Assembly: GCA_009763385.1 (NCBI GenBank)
Contig: CM019823.1
Coordinates: forward strand, 43,147,828 to 43,211,827
Direction: 5' to 3'
Length of the DNA stretch: 64,000 nt
Source of the DNA: Coix lacryma-jobi var. lacryma-jobi
Lineage: Eukaryota > Streptophyta > Magnoliopsida > Poales > Poaceae
The position numbers and the translations under genes were made by a program. Below the pieces are notes generated by a model. It did no database searches, was not told the DNA's origin, and worked only from the letters and a program-made list of their open reading frames with translations. This document shows, piece after piece, positions 19,181 to 29,618 of the stretch. Within the stretch, counting starts at the first letter, position 1. The number at the start of each line of letters is the position of its first letter.

Positions 19181-20200
19181 ATGGCGGCCGCGCCGTCGCA
19201 CCCGTTCGTCTACATCGACGCGGCGGCTCTCCACTCGCTGCTCCCCTTCACGTCCCTGATCCCGCACCTCCGCGCGGGGCTCGCCCACCCGGAGCTTTCC
19301 GCAGGCATCCAGTGCCCGCGGCGCGTCTCCTTCCCGGTCCCCACGGCGCCGTCCGCGGCGCTCCTCCTGATGCCCTCCTGGTGCGCGCACCCGTCGCTGC
19401 CCTACCTCGCGCTCAAGGCCGTCACCTCCTTCCCGTCCAGCTCGCCGTCCGTGCACGCCGCCGTCTCCCTCTTCAGCTCCACCACGGGCGCGCCGCTCGC
19501 CTCCATCGACGGCTCGGCGCTCACGCTGCGCCGCACGGCGGCCGTCTCCGCGCTCGCCGCCTCGCTCCTCGCCTCCCCGTCCCGCCCGCCCTCGGTCCTC
19601 GCGCTCGCGGGCGCCGGCGCGCTCGCGCCCTACCTCGCGGAGGCGCACCTCGCGGCGCTCCCGTCCATCTCCCGCGTCCTCGTCTGGAACCGCACCGGGG
19701 CCAGGTCCGCGGCGCTCGTCGCCAGGCTCCGCGAGTCGCACCCGGGGGTCGCCGTCGAGGAGGCGGGCGGCATGGACGAGGCGGTCGCCGCCGCGGACGT
19801 CGTCAGCTGCGCCACGGGGTCGCGGGAGCCCATCGTGCGCGGGGAGCTGCTGCGCCCCGGCGCGCACCTGGACCTGGTGGGGTCCTTCACGACCGCGATG
19901 CGGGAGTGCGACGACGACGCGCTGCGCCGCGGGAGGGTGTTCGTCGACTTCCAGGCGGCGATGGAGGAGGCCGGGGAACTGGTGGGCGCGTTCCAGCGAG
20001 GCGTGATTCGCAGGGAGGACGTGGCCGGGACGCTGTCAGACCTGGCCGCCGGGACCGTGGTGGGGCGACGGAGCGACGACGAGATCACCGTGTTCAAGTC
20101 CGTTGGAACCGCCGTGGTGGATCTCTTGGCGGCGCAGCTGGCCTACGAGACGCACCTTGCCGTGACTCGTACCAAGGAGACAGAATCAGAACATAAATAA
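19181..20200 (+). CDS. SARD4: SARD4-like ornithine cyclodeaminase/mu-crystallin family reductase
   Basis: This single-exon gene of 339 residues is complete from ATG (19181) to TAA. The family fold is visible: an N-terminal dimerisation part, the conserved IDGSALTLRRTAAVSALAA segment (about 109-127), a Rossmann nucleotide-binding loop GAGALA (144-149), VLVWNR (167-171), VVSCATGSREPI (207-218), and the C-terminal DEITVFKSVG (300-309). In Arabidopsis the member SARD4 reduces 2,3-dehydropipecolate to pipecolate, upstream of N-hydroxypipecolate and systemic acquired resistance. The grass gene is inferred to do the same, and other ketimine reductase activities are possible. Coding DNA is extremely GC-rich, producing long spurious frames on both strands. 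A W-box palindrome and MITE end lie just upstream. Confidence 0.85.
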   Translation: MAAAPSHPFVYIDAAALHSLLPFTSLIPHLRAGLAHPELSAGIQCPRRVSFPVPTAPSAALLLMPSWCAHPSLPYLALKAVTSFPSSSPSVHAAVSLFSSTTGAPLASIDGSALTLRRTAAVSALAASLLASPSRPPSVLALAGAGALAPYLAEAHLAALPSISRVLVWNRTGARSAALVARLRESHPGVAVEEAGGMDEAVAAADVVSCATGSREPIVRGELLRPGAHLDLVGSFTTAMRECDDDALRRGRVFVDFQAAMEEAGELVGAFQRGVIRREDVAGTLSDLAAGTVVGRRSDDEITVFKSVGTAVVDLLAAQLAYETHLAVTRTKETESEHK

Positions 20201-20427
20201 ACGGATCAGCTTAATCATTTTTATCTATGCATTATTAGTAATTAATAATAATTGGTGATAGATTCGCTTGTTTGGATTCCAACGAGAATATACGCACTCT
20301 GCATCTAGAGTATGTTTGTTCGTGCTTATTCATCTGATGTTTTCTGGCAAAGTGAATTGTAGTAATTCATAACTCCAACGGTTTTGCATTTTTTATTTGG
20401 CAAAACATGAAATTTGCCAACTCTCAA

Positions 20428-20499
20428 ATAAATGTGGCGAGGAGGAAAAAAAAGGTTATCTCCAATAAATATGGCGAGGAGAAAAAAAGGTTATCTCCA
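20428..20499 (+). repeat. Tandem duplication of about 36 bp
   Basis: AATAAATGTGGCGAGGAGG and AATAAATATGGCGAGGAG are each followed by an A run and GGTTATCTCCAA. These are two adjacent copies with few differences. Confidence 0.8.
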
Positions 20500-20722
20500 A
20501 CGATTTTACAAAATTGGCTTGCCAAAATCTAAAAAAAAAACCCAACGGCGCAGGAGGAAAAAACTCGTGCGGAAGTAGTACACGAGACGAAATGACAAGC
20601 CGATCGCGAGCTTGCATATATGTCAATCCATCTCAGGATTTTGACAAGTTAGCAAAAATGCAAAGCCCATTTGCCAAACTGTTGGATAACAGTTTTGTAA
20701 ACTTTTTTTTTTGTAAAAATAA

Positions 20723-20981
20723 GGGTCTGTTTGGTTGGTGACCAGAACTTGCCACGCCACAGATTCGTCGTGCCACAGTTTTTCTGGCAGTCGTTTGGTT
20801 CACTGCCACAGCTATGGCACGCCACACTTTCTTAGCACCATGCCCCACACGTCATAGACTCATTTTCGTGCCAAACTTTGCCACAAGTGTGACTTCGATT
20901 TTGCTCGCCACACTTTCTGTGGCAGCCACAGTTTGCCGAAGATCAGACGTGGCAAGTTACGGTCACCAACCAAACAGGCCC
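20723..20981. mobile_element. MITE with TAA duplication (GGGTCTGTTTGGTTGG)
   Basis: The ends are GGGTCTGTTTGGTTGGTGAC and GTCACCAACCAAACAGGCCC, about 21 bp of inverted repeat. TAA lies at 20720-20722 and 20982-20984. The interior is rich in TGCCACA motifs of both orientations. Confidence 0.9.
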
Positions 20982-21018
20982 TAAGAATGCAAAGTCCATT
21001 TACAAAACTGTTAGAGTT

Positions 21019-21377
21019 GGTCTAAGTGTTGACGGTCAAATGGAGCTCCATGGTTTGAAGTTCGAACATCCGCCCATCTGCGTTCTTTGCATGCCAGACC
21101 AGAACACTCTTGATTTCAAAGAGTTCCTGCATATGCCTGCCCAACCGTCCATAATTGGGTGGACTAAAACGTGAAGAGAACCCAGAGGCACCGCATCCGG
21201 CCTCCTCCCTCTCCTTCTGCGGCGAGGTCGCCCGCAGCAGAGTGCAGAGGCAGGTGGGTCGGCGTCGGTCCCCCATGGCCAGCGTCCTAGTTTCGTCCCG
21301 CATGGATGTTCTTTATCCTTGCTGCAGCATCCTCTTGGTCTTGGTCTCTTGTCTGTCATCGCCGCTGTAGTTGTCAA
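21019..21377. other. Intergenic flank of the CACTA element
   Basis: GC-rich sequence at 21180-21370 contains ATG-initiated hydrophobic frames (for example from 21303) that could be a gene 5' end cut by the CACTA insertion. No family match is recognised, so no gene is called. Confidence 0.35.
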
Positions 21378-21408
21378 CACTACTGGAATCGCGCAGTCAA
21401 AGAACCAA

Positions 21409-21890
21409 AAACACTCGGCAAACGCTTTGCCGAGTGCCGCACTCGGCAAACCGCACTCGGCACATTTTTACTCGGCAAAACACACTTTGCCGAGTGTCAA
21501 ACGTCGGACACTCGACAAAGTGTTTGCCGAGTGTCAAAACCAGCACACGGCAAAGGAGGGCGCGGACGGACGGAATCCTAACGGTAGTTTTGCCAAGTGT
21601 CAGCCGTTCGACACTCGGCAAAGTATACACAGTTTACCGAGTGTCATCTGTTTGGCACTCGGCAAAGTTTACGCATTTTGCCGAGTGTTAACACTCGGCA
21701 AAGTTTTAAACTTTACCGAGTGTCAAATCCACGACACTCGGCAAACTTTGCACGCTTTGCCGAGAGTCTTGATGCTGACACTCGACAAAGATTACAGGTT
21801 TGCCGAGTGTTAACACTCGGCAAAGTGCGTTCCCAGCATGCCACGTGTGGTCAGTTTGCCGAGTGTCGTAGAGTATGACACTCGGCAAAA
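21409..21890. repeat. CACTA subterminal repeats, left block
   Basis: Around twenty copies of CACTCGGCAAA or its complement TTTGCCGAGTG occur, many as head-to-head pairs. They make open frames on every strand that are not genes. Confidence 0.92.
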
Positions 21891-21975
21891 TAACCAGAAT
21901 CTTTATTTTTTTGTTTGTTCCATTTGCGACACAATGCACAAATATATCACAATAGTAACAACAAGCTGACAAGTT

Positions 21976-22106
21976 CAAATATGCCACAAACACACATGTT
22001 GACATATATGACATGTTCATAACCAAAAGTCCAAATATGTCACAAACACACATGTTCACATATATGACATGTTCATAACCAAAAGTCCAAATATGCCACA
22101 AGTTCA
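21976..22106 (+). repeat. 56-bp tandem repeat inside the CACTA element
   Basis: CAAATATG(C/T)CACAA starts at 21976, 22032 and 22088. The units include CACACATGTT.ACATATATG and CATGTTCATAACCAAAAGTC. Confidence 0.88.
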
Positions 22107-22568
22107 CAAGTTGACAAATTTGCAACCAAATATCTCAATCGAAGTTCATAGCAAGCTTCGAGTACAATTTGGGGCAATTTGTGATGCCAATGACCCTTCT
22201 AGCTGATTTGGCGCAACTTGTGATGTCGGTGACCCTCCAAACTGTGATGTCGATGACCCACCAACATGATTCGATGCCGCGACCGATTGATGCTGCAAAA
22301 AAATGAAAAGAATGTCGTCAGTTAAAAATTTTGACAGAACCTCCCCTGTACGGTGAGGTTTCCAAACCCTGCAAGAAAACAAACGACACGATGGTCGTCA
22401 AACACATATATATCAATACACCACCACCGCCCAAACACCACAATCACCGCAGCCAGAACAGCAGCCGCCACCAGCACCACATTGCATGTTTGAGATTGCA
22501 TGTTTTTTTTTCTAGTGTGCCCTATGTCAGGTTGAAGCAAAGTAACTAATATATTGGTACTCACTGGA

Positions 22569-23429
22569 GTAGTTGTATGGGCAAGTGGAGTGACTAGGCT
22601 AGCTGGTACAGATCGACCCATGGCGGCGCCAAGAGAGGACACGACCCCCACCAGCTCCTCTATCCTCTGGTTCTGTGCTAAGCGCAGCCTCCTCTCTTCT
22701 TCTAGTTGGGCCTACAACATTTCACCCCAAATGTTGAAGTAATGCAAAGGTACGTACAAATCAACAAGCAACCAATAAAACAGAAATTACTTGGAGTTCG
22801 TTGACAAGGTGTGAACCAGTGGTTGGTCGTGGGCGTATGGCCGGACTTGCGCTCGTGCTCCGTGCTCGAATCTGGGAGAGGGAGGGAGTAGAGGACGCGT
22901 TGATGACGATGTCGCCCATCCAGTAGCGTCCATGCTTCTTGCCTCCTCCCACCCTCATGACGATCTCTCCATCAAAGTTGTGGGTGCTCGAATCAAAGTC
23001 TTGCCCATGGACCGCCCTTGCCATCTCAGTGTACTGACTGAGGCGGCTATGGATGATCGGGTTGGTGTACGCTGAGGGAGGGTCCTCCGGGTTGTAGGAT
23101 ACATTAGACGTCGCCTTGGCCTTGTGGGACATATAATATGCCATGAACGGGGAGCACGGCTGGCCACCAAGCGACGACGACTGCAAGAAAAACAACAAAG
23201 ATGATTAGAAATCATGCAGAATAGAGCGTTAGAATAAAATGGAGAATTCACGTACCCATATTTGTGCGTATCCACGGAGGCTACGACGGCCTTGATGGTG
23301 AGATACACCTGCCATCTGCAAACGACGCTCCCGACAAGCGTTGTGCTGGAGAAGCCACTCGGGGTCGCACCACTTGTCCACCATCTTTTCCCAGCACCGG
23401 GGATCTCCAGAGCACCAGCACGAAATCAC
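22569..23429 (-). pseudogene. CACTA TNP1-like (Transposase_24-type) remnant
   Basis: Minus-strand exons resemble the accessory transposon protein of plant CACTA elements. One exon (23429 to about 23256) reads WEKMVDKWCDPEWLLQHN followed by HHQGRRSLRGYAQIW. A GTACGTG donor and a TTGCAG acceptor bound a short intron. The next exon (about 23180-22800) reads PPSAYTNPIIHSRLSQYTEM, GGGKKHGRYWMGD and TPSLSQIRARS. A third part (about 22708-22569) has EEERRLRLAQNQRIEELV. The N-terminal portion is missing. It presumably bound subterminal repeats. It is not likely functional. Confidence 0.75.
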
Positions 23430-23544
23430 CTACAAGTCATGAAGTACATATAAGAAGTTAAATTAAATCTTAACATGTTGATCAAGGTACTGTAGGAAGC
23501 CTACATAAAAAAATAGGAAGCCAAAACGAAAAAAATAAATTATT

Positions 23545-23902
23545 TTGCCGAGTGTCAAATAAAAACACTCGGCAAAGAGTGCACTTTGCCGAGTGTTTTA
23601 GTGAGACACTCGGCAAACCGATCGTTTTGCCGAGTGCTAACGGTGGTCACTCGGCAAACCACTGACGGTGGCTACTCCCGTTAATCTTTGACATGTGTTT
23701 AGTTTTGTCGAGTGCCAACACTCGGCAAAGTAGGTTGTTTGCTGTGTGTTAAAGTTTGCCGAGTGTTAACACTCGATAAAGCGTATTTTTACCGAGTGTC
23801 ATCTTTGTGCTGTGTGTTTAGGGTTTAACACTCGGCAAACTTCCTCTATGCCGAGTGTCCGCGTTCTGACACTCGGCAAACCTGAAAACACTCGGCAAAT
23901 GG
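23545..23902. repeat. CACTA subterminal repeats, right block
   Basis: The same ACTCGGCAAA/TTTGCCGAGT motifs as the left block are present, some degraded (ACTCGATAAAG, TTTGTCGAGT). The block stops abruptly at 23902 without a CACTA terminus. Confidence 0.9.
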
Positions 23903-23904
23903 CA

Positions 23905-24568
23905 GCAGCGTGGAGTTGAATAATCCGTTCGCATTCGTTCTGGATCCGGTCGTTTCTTCCATGTCGTCGTCTTCCGCTGGAGCAGCAGTTCTGTGGATGG
24001 CCTTGCCGCGGCCCTAGCACGTACGCGCGGCTCCTTCTTGCTGGCCAAGCAAATGGTATTCAAGCTTCCTTCATAGGGAGTACGCAAGATTGGATTCCAC
24101 CATGGTATACAAGCGCTGCGGTCGATGCCAGATCCGAGTCCTTAACGAGTTGTCTTTGCTGCTTGCTTCTCCAAGGCTCGTCGTCTGTGAACGGGTTAGC
24201 ACACGTTTGCTTGATTCTTCGATACCAGCTTCTGTTCTGGTCTCTAGAAAAAAAAAATAGATAATTTGGTCTCTAGAAAATTAAAGTCGTCGTTTGGGTC
24301 TACTGAAACTTACATACGACATATTCTCGAATCTCGACTCACAAGTCACAAGGAAGGTCCATTGCCCGACGATAGCATTCATTGTGTTTTTCAGTAGAGC
24401 ATTTTGAAGACTTTCCAAGAGACTTCTGTAAGATTTGATCCTGAAGATCTTACTTGAATTTGTATTGCCGTGCTCTGCCCTTTGGATGCTTTCCTTACAG
24501 GTGGTTAAGGGACTATGTGTCAGTTGCTAGATGCTTATGTCCATGCACTTAGGGTTTCTTTGACCCTA
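23905..24568. other. Intergenic, no gene recognised
   Basis: Mixed-composition sequence with short frames on both strands. None shows a recognisable domain. Confidence 0.4.
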
Positions 24569-24576
24569 ATCTTGTG

Positions 24577-24716
24577 CAGTAGCGGAGCCAGAATCTCTTT
24601 ATACAAAAGTATTTAGTTAAAAAATCACAAGATTCTTCTTTAATATAAAGAAAATTTTCTATTGAACTTTGGCGTCGAGCCCGGCCACGGGTGGCCGGGC
24701 GGTGACTCCGCCACTG
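24577..24716. mobile_element. 140-bp hAT MITE, 8-bp duplication ATCTTGTG
   Basis: It starts CAGTAGCGGAGCCAGAATC and ends GGTGACTCCGCCACTG. The exact 8-bp duplication ATCTTGTG is at 24569-24576 and 24717-24724. Confidence 0.93.
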
Positions 24717-24930
24717 ATCTTGTGTAATCTGGTGTTAGTGTTTTATTATACGGATGTCCATACTGCACACGTAAAAAGTGGGAAACAGCTTAAATTTGTA
24801 TATGCGCTTTCAGGGAAAAAAAAAATCCCGTCCACAATTCTGGCTTGCCAATTTGGTTGCAAGTTCTTCGCACATATACGCATGTTGTGTTAAACTATTA
24901 AAGAGATACATAAGGAGCCACAACGTCAAA

Positions 24931-25002
24931 GTGGCTGTAGTTTAGTGGTGAGAATTCCACGTTGTGGCCGTGGAGACCTGGGCTCGAATCCCAGCAGCCA
25001 CA
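24931..25002 (+). tRNA. tRNA-His (anticodon GTG)
   Basis: This is a 72-nt cloverleaf without intron. The acceptor strands GTGGCTG and CAGCCAC pair, followed by discriminator A. The D arm lies in TAGTTTAGTGGTGAGAA (A box). The anticodon stem CCACG/CGTGG encloses the loop TTGTGGC with anticodon GTG. The T arm has GGGCTCGAATCCC (B box). A six-T tract follows two bases later. Histidine tRNA normally receives an extra 5' G after transcription, so its absence from the gene is expected. It looks functional. Confidence 0.95.
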
Positions 25003-25004
25003 AA

Positions 25005-25010
25005 TTTTTT
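25005..25010 (+). terminator. RNA polymerase III terminator of tRNA-His
   Basis: TTTTTT follows the tRNA 3' end by two bases. Confidence 0.85.
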
Positions 25011-25027
25011 CGTTGCTGTTTTGAACT

Positions 25028-25400
25028 TTTATTCACCTTCCAACGTTTGTTTTTTTTTCTTTTACAACTTTTTTCACCTTCCAATGTCTTTGAATCCTGT
25101 ACAACAAGTCAACAAGGCCTTTCAAAAAATTCCATACTGTTTCGGCAATTCTTTTTACCTTCCCATGCTGCCAGTACAACCAATTTTAATCTTCTTGTGC
25201 ACCTAGGTCTTTGAAAAATTTCCAAATCCATTTTGCATTTCTTTACCTTCCCTTGCTGCCTATACAACCAAGTCTTCGAAATTTTGTACTTTTTTTTTAA
25301 CTTTCCATAATACAACAAGGTCTTCAAGAAAATTTGAAATGGTTTTGTAATTATTTTAGGCCTTCCATCCCCGTCGCTTCGTTGTCAATACAACAGAATT
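25028..25400 (+). repeat. Degenerate tandem repeats downstream of the tRNA
   Basis: A loose unit of about 60-90 bp recurs four to five times. It consists of (A)CCTTCC(A/C)(A/T)(T/C)G, then GT/TACAAC(C)AA, then (G)GTCTTTGAAAAATTTCC-like sequence. The copies are strongly diverged and each has a T-rich stretch. No coding capacity. Confidence 0.6.
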
Positions 25401-25629
25401 TTTATTAAAAAAGTTAAATGCACTAAATGTCCAAAAACTCTAAAAAAAAATTAAGGCCATAAACTTTTTAAGTTGCTCATTGTATGTTGATACTTTTTTA
25501 TTTAGCTTTTAGATGTAATGTAACACATATAGTCAGGGCTAGTGTGGCATCTAAAATGCATTTAAACCTTTCTTTTATCCATATCCTCCTCCCTGGCATA
25601 CTGAGTCACCTCTATCGACATGTGTCTTG

Positions 25630-26270
25630 GGGCCCATTCGGCAGAGCTGTGATCCCTAAATGGCCGTTTAGGAGTGCTCTGCCGAGCGGATTCTTGAGAA
25701 GAATCACTCCCTGACTACCAGCGAGAAGTAATTCTTCGCTAATTCTGTGAAGTGTTTCTCTGAAATGAACTAAGAGACTGAGAGATAAAAAAGTAGCTTC
25801 ACCTGATTTTATGAAGTGATTCTCTATCCTGATTTTGAGAGTTTATGCTGAAGAATAAAAAAAGAATTACTTTCAACCACGGAATCACTTCACCAGAGAA
25901 TCAGAGAGCACAACTGGAGAATCAGGGAGCACAACTCTCCTAAACATGCCCTAATTCTCTGGTGAAGTGATTCTGTGGCTGAAAGTAATTCTCTTTGATT
26001 CTTTAGGGCTTGTCTGAGAGAGTTGTGCTCCCTGATTCTCTACTCAAAATCAGGATAAAGAATCACTTCACAAAACCAGGTGAAACTACTTTTTTTTCAC
26101 AGAATCAGGTGAAGCTATTTTTCCAGCTCTCAGCCTCATAGCTCATTTCAAATAATTACTTCACAGAATCAACGAAGAATCATTTTTCATTGAAAAATAC
26201 GTTTGACAGTCTGAGAGTGATTCTCATTGAGAATCCGCTCCATAGAGTGCTCCCAAACGGCCCCTTAGCG
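25630..26270. mobile_element. Foldback MITE cluster (GGGGCC...GAGTGCTC ends)
   Basis: The left end GGGGCCCATTCGGCAGAGC and right end GAGTGCTCCCAAACGGCCCC are inverse to each other. Between them AGAATCACTTCAC and GTGAAGTGATTCT motifs recur in both orientations, giving a large hairpin, probably two nested copies. The termini are degenerate, and no target duplication is certain. Confidence 0.65.
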
Positions 26271-26470
26271 TAAACTATCAAAATCGGGATAAAGAATTAC
26301 TTCACAGAATAGGAGAAACTACTTTTTCCAGCTCTCAGCCTCTTAGCTCATTCCAGAGAATCACTTTACAGAATCAGTAAAGAATCACTTTTCATTTAAA
26401 AAATACGTTTGACAGCCAAGAGATGATTTTCGCTGAGAATCAGCTCCGCGGAGCACTCCCAAACATCAGT
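26271..26470. mobile_element. Additional partial copy of the same foldback MITE
   Basis: Repeats CAAAATC.GGATAAAGAAT, CCAGCTCTCAGCCTC and AAAAATACGTTTGACAG from the copy to the left, and ends GGAGCACTCCCAAAC. Confidence 0.6.
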
Positions 26471-27141
26471 TCCACAGTTCCACCCGAACAACTGCAACTG
26501 ATCGATAGTCTGGTTCTTCATATTTCTCTTTTTTTTCGTTCTCTAGCCCGCTCCCTCCCTGTTTTTGTATTCTACTACTCTACTACTTTATATCATGTCT
26601 CAATAGAGAAAAAAATGTCCTCAGCATGTTCTCGAAAAAGAAAGGACATTATTCCATAATTCCATGTGCTGACCAACGATAGTGGTTCTACTCTTTACAA
26701 GTTGACTATCCACAACTTTGCGACGTGGTATAGATGACAATGACGACATCCCAAATATTTATGTAACAAAGGCTTCTTCTTTTAATTTAAAAAACAACAT
26801 AGTGGACATTCATTATTACTAGTATATCTTTGTAAAATTGACCTAGGACCAATACCTTCTAATTTAATTCTAATGTCCGCAACACAATCTCCTTTGTAGC
26901 ACGGCACTGCATGCAATCCAGTCCTGCTCCAAGTCTGCACGTACAACGACCAAACCTTCACTTTGACCTGGGCTACTACTAGAGTATAAAACGCAAGGCG
27001 CAAGGCCGCAAGCTCGTGGTTTCAGATTAATTTTGGGTTTCAGCCGCATGAGCTTTCACACAAATCCTCCTACTGTATGATGCATACGCACTACCTTGAA
27101 CTTGAAGCCTTGACATCGACCGTGGAAGAAACGTGTGGCTC
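26471..27141. other. Intergenic, no gene recognised
   Basis: Short frames only. A 73-codon minus-strand frame (27003-26782) has several cysteines near its end but no family I can name. Confidence 0.35.
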
Positions 27142-27486
27142 GAGCAACTCCAGCTGGCCCCTACTTGAGCCTTAATAGCTAAATATAGGATCTTACATGA
27201 AAAAACAGCTTCAGCAGGGGCCCTACTACAGACCCAAAATTTGTTGGGCCAACAAAAAAACACTCCACTTCCAACAAATTTGTTGGACCAACAGCACAGC
27301 CCCAATTCACCCACTGCTCAATGACATGTGGGTCCTTTATATGAGTGGCTGCTCATATGAATTTGAGAGGCTTTGTTTGAGGGCTGCTGTTGGAGTGGAG
27401 GAAATTTATTGAGCCAATAAAAATAGGGGTGAGCATCCAAATCCAAAATAGGGGTCTTGATTTGGAGGCTATTGTTGGAGTTGCTC
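27142..27486. mobile_element. Inverted-repeat MITE (GAGCAACTCCA family)
   Basis: It starts GAGCAACTCCAGCTGGCCCC and ends ATTGTTGGAGTTGCTC. Interior palindromic parts (CAACAAATTTGTTGG, about 27268) support foldback. No target duplication was confirmed. Confidence 0.65.
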
Positions 27487-28408
27487 TTAGCAAGGAAGAG
27501 GTGGTTGAAAGGCACAGCGCCATGCCCCCAAGAGAAAAGAAAGAAAAACCCCTCCGTGCCAAGTTGCCAACTACTCCTACAAAAGATCGTAAAAGCTCGC
27601 AGATTGACCTTTCTGCCGCGTGATGTTGATCCCATATCACGCTGACGTGTGACGAGTGACGAGTGCTTCTCTCTTGGCCAGGTTACTAGTTAATGCATCA
27701 CGTATTGAAGGTGTGAAGCATGCTATTTCTTGCTTTCTGTACGAGTGTACCTTAAATCCCAAAGAGCCTAGCGGTCTCTGCGCTGTGCATTTGGATGACT
27801 GTGTTTTTAGCATGTCTTTTTCCCCCTCTTCTCTAAGAACATCCGCAATTGCTGACTCTAAGCACTATTTCATATTTTAATAGAAGAGAAATAAGAGCTA
27901 CCTCTTGATCAAGAGTTAGACTTATATACACATTTCAAGATTCTGTGAGAATGTTACGTGCACTAAATCAGACTATGACTCAATGAATCATTGCTATAAG
28001 CCAACACTTTTGAATATGTAGGTGCCATTGCAGGTGCCTTAAAGAAATAGCTATAGATACACCGTCAGTGTTCATTTGAGCTTATCAGCCAGAATCAATC
28101 ATGATTTTCAACTATGAAACAATATTTTTATCTCACAACAAACTAATAAATAATATTAGCCACAACCACAATAAGTCGTGGCGAACAGAGCCGGTATTGT
28201 AACTTGAGGGCATGTTTGGTAGGATTATGTTTGTAGCTTCTTCACGTGGATTATACAGAATCTTACAAAAACAGTTAAAATATAATTGCATTCTGATGAA
28301 GAGCTGTAAAAATCATTGTCTATTTACATTACTATCTAAGTTAAAAGAACCCACTCTCTATTGTTCCCTATTCAATCACTGTCATAATCACTTATTCACT
28401 TGCCATAT
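27487..28408. other. Intergenic, target region of the solo LTR
   Basis: No gene is recognised. A GAGGGCATGTTTGGTAGGAT phrase at 28206 may be the left end of another MITE that continues right of the solo LTR, but its other end was not found. Confidence 0.35.
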
Positions 28409-29618
28409 TGTCGGTGTTTCGAACCCGGGGTACGACACCAACGAGTAATATGATCGCGTGCTCTCTTCCTGGATGGTGATACAAGATGACACAAGGATTT
28501 ATCCTGGTTCGGGCAAAGAAGACCATACGTCCAGCGGGGGAGGAGGTTCTTGTATTACTTGCACCTAAGTGCTTGTACAGGGGCGAATACAAGCTCAATG
28601 AGCGTGGACCAGAGTCCGGACTCGAGTGTGTACGTGTGTGGACTTGTGTGTTGTCTCTCGGAGTTGTGTAACCGTGGACTCGCGTCTTCTCTCTCGCGCG
28701 AAGGACCCTGGCGTCCCCTTTTATAGAACAAGAGGAGGCCAGGGTTCACACATGATAGATATGTACAACGCTCGATATGGTGTAGGGTAGGAATCCTGTC
28801 TTGTCGGGGCCACTGGAGCCGACGTGGGCGTTGCTGTTGAGGCGTCCTTGGAGCGTGGCCTCCATCCTGGGCGTGGACGTGATGGCGTGACGATGTAGAA
28901 GCCGTGCAGCACCCATTCCGGCACGTACAGGACACGACGGGGTCCCTCCGGGTCTTGGGGTACCTGTCTTCCAATAGCATGAAAGCAGTTAGGGCTCGAG
29001 GGGCGCGGAGCCGGCCTCGAGGTGGCGCCTACGGGGGGCTCGAGCCCCCGCAGGTATGGACAAGTCCCGTGAAAATTGATTGAGCAGTGGGCATCCGGGC
29101 TTCGAGACGTGGCGCCCCCGCAGGTATGGACGGGGCGCCCATGCTTGTGGTGAAAACGAGACTTGACTCTGCCCTGGTTACTGTGGTACACGTCGGGCTG
29201 CAGAGGACGTGACTGGAGTAGGTGGATGTACTAAATGCGCGGTATGGGGCTGGCATCCGATGCCTGCGCCGCTCGAGGGAAGCATAAGCGTCTTGAGGGA
29301 TAGGCTGCTGTGCCAGAGAGGCTCCAGGTCCCCGTGTGGGGTCTCGAGGTATGGTGTTCGGCTGTGGGGGGCTCGAGCCCTAAATGCCAGGACTCGAGGT
29401 TTTAGTGGAGCGCTCGCCCGGGGCCTGGCTTCGGAGGGCTCGGGCGAGATGGAGAACGCGCGTTCGCCCGAGGCCTGGTTTGGCGGGCCAGCGTTGTGGG
29501 CCTCGAGGGGTTGGTCTCTTTAAGGGGTTAGACTAGTCAGGTTTGTTATTTACCGGCGTTCTAGGTTTAACCTATTAGTTTGCGTTGATTGGGGTACCCC
29601 TTTTATGGACCCCCGACA
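28409..29618. mobile_element. Solo LTR with 5-bp duplication CATAT
   Basis: This 1210-bp unit begins TGTCGGTGTTTCG and ends GGACCCCCGACA, so TGTCGG/CCGACA form the LTR inverted ends. CATAT lies at 28404-28408 and again at 29619-29623. There is no second LTR, gag or pol in the vicinity, which indicates LTR-LTR recombination. Superfamily is undetermined. Confidence 0.93.

Larger units (their letters stand above)
20371..21018. mobile_element. Inverted-repeat element (AACTCCAACGGTTTTGC ends), interrupted
   Basis: AACTCCAACGGTTTTGC at 20371 has the inverse AAAACTGTTAGAGTT ending near 21018. Internal TTGCCAAA motifs resemble the MITE at 14520. A younger MITE is inserted at 20723-20981. The boundaries are approximate, and the stretch 20201-20370 before it is presumably SARD4-like 3' UTR. 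Confidence 0.55.
21378..23904 (-). mobile_element. Deleted CACTA (En/Spm) transposon
   Basis: The left terminus is CACTACTGGAATCGCGC at 21378, preceded by CAA. Dense ACTCGGCAAA/TTTGCCGAGT subterminal repeats in both orientations fill 21409-21890 and again 23545-23902. Between them are minus-strand TNP1-like exons, with no TNP2/TnpD transposase. The right terminus (an inverse CACTA end) is not present after 23904, so the element is internally deleted and truncated. Confidence 0.9.

Noticed and set aside
19175..20196. Long open frames overlapping the SARD4-like gene (minus 19867-19175, plus 19312-20196)
   Set aside because: Arginine/glycine/alanine-rich shadow frames produced by the high GC content. 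Only the 19181 frame has family motifs.
21319..21878. Several 90-164 codon frames in the CACTA left end
   Set aside because: Repeat translations of the ACTCGGCAAA/TTTGCCGAGT motif in all frames.
28555..29523. Frames of 104-156 codons
   Set aside because: Inside the solo LTR defined by the CATAT duplication. No conserved motif.
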